A stretch of DNA of 64,000 nucleotides from DASUPK01 sp963801055 (GTDB lineage: Bacteria > Actinomycetota > Thermoleophilia > Solirubrobacterales > 70-9): contig CAWDDE010000009.1 of the NCBI GenBank assembly GCA_963801055.1, positions 23,392-87,391 of the forward strand, given 5' to 3'. This document shows positions 63,762 through 64,000 of the stretch, piece by piece (position 1 is the stretch's first letter; each line of letters starts with the position of its first letter). The notes under the pieces are model-generated. The model saw nothing but the letters and a program-made list of their open reading frames with translations. It was not told the DNA's origin and ran no database searches. The position numbers and the translations under genes were made by a program.

Positions 63762-64000
63762 CCCACCGCCTTCGGCCTAGACAACGAGGCCAGCCCTCGG
63801 CCTCGTACTCGCGGAGGAAGCCCTCGAAGAGCCGGCGGTGGCCCTGCTCGAAAAGCGCCGCCTTCCATGCAAGCGAGAAATTCCGACGAGCCGGGGCGCC
63901 CAGGTGTTCGGCCTCAGGGCTGGCGCTGCCACCCCGGCTGGTGGGGATCTCGGGCCGCTAGGTACCGCTCAGCGTGCCGCGGCTTCGCTTCTGCTTTTCG
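63762..64000. repeat. Terminal region with degraded repeat copies
   Basis: No gene visible. GGAGGAAGCCCTCGAAG at 63812-63828 is a scar of the SnoaL 3' end. CGAAAAGCGCCGCCTTCCATGCAAGCG (63849-63875) is a degraded repeat copy in reverse orientation, and CTGCTTTTCG at the window edge is the start of another. Confidence 0.5.

Noticed and set aside
51903..64000. Repeats as a CRISPR array
   Set aside because: Copies are irregularly spaced (hundreds to thousands of bases), in both orientations, with genes between, and there are no cas genes.
56021..64000. Chromosomal integron
   Set aside because: The unit layout is cassette-like, but the repeats lack attC core sites and no tyrosine-recombinase integrase is in the window.

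Overview
This is a high-GC window with dense, short-spaced genes. It looks like chromosome from a soil actinobacterium, most likely of the Thermoleophilia (Solirubrobacterales or Gaiellales type). I base that on protein families and on the many small SnoaL/NTF2-like genes beginning MSEEN; it is an inference, not a phylogenetic test.

Layout. 0-9.7 kb is mixed housekeeping: RDD membrane protein, glutamate decarboxylase, lipoprotein, 5'-3' exonuclease, a LysR gene divergent from an operon of a Tes/MJ0619-like radical SAM protein, a methyltransferase and a membrane-anchored SRPBCC protein, then a RodZ-like protein. 9.7-33.3 kb is a methylated-amine and one-carbon region. A leftward operon holds gamma-glutamylmethylamide synthetase, a three-gene N-methylglutamate synthase (mgsABC-like) and NAD-dependent formate dehydrogenase. 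A divergent rightward operon holds a four-subunit sarcosine-oxidase-like N-methylglutamate dehydrogenase, formate-tetrahydrofolate ligase, a methenyl-THF cyclohydrolase-like protein and a GntR regulator. Facing it is a second, diverged gmaS-mgsABC set with two FAD oxidoreductases and an unknown protein. 33.5-37.8 kb carries malyl-CoA lyase, phosphoribulokinase, a CbbR-like LysR and a serine/alanine-glyoxylate aminotransferase, which links C1 oxidation to glyoxylate and Calvin-type carbon metabolism. 37.8-46.9 kb has a ferredoxin, an R2lox-DUF1059-amidotransferase operon, an ammonium/methylammonium transporter with small membrane proteins, a GAF-PucR regulator and a cation/proton antiporter. 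46.9-58.7 kb is accessory: DUF2252, trypsin-RTX protease, cyanase, epoxide hydrolase-like and several secreted or lipoprotein genes. 58.7-64 kb is a repeat-rich array of SnoaL-like genes with an IS110-family element and a tRNA-Arg 3' fragment that may be an attachment site.

How the genes fit together. Methylamine (imported by Amt) can be gamma-glutamylated by GmaS, converted to N-methylglutamate by MgsABC and oxidised by the four-subunit dehydrogenase to methylene-THF. The cyclohydrolase and ligase then release formate, and formate dehydrogenase oxidises it to CO2 with NADH. A methylene-THF dehydrogenase and RuBisCO are not in the window.

Quality note. Many genes at 0-3 kb, 37-46 kb and 60-63 kb read perfectly only if single-base indels (often in homopolymers) are allowed. 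The 34 kb between 3.2 and 37.2 kb shows none. These may be consensus errors or real decay, and such genes are marked.
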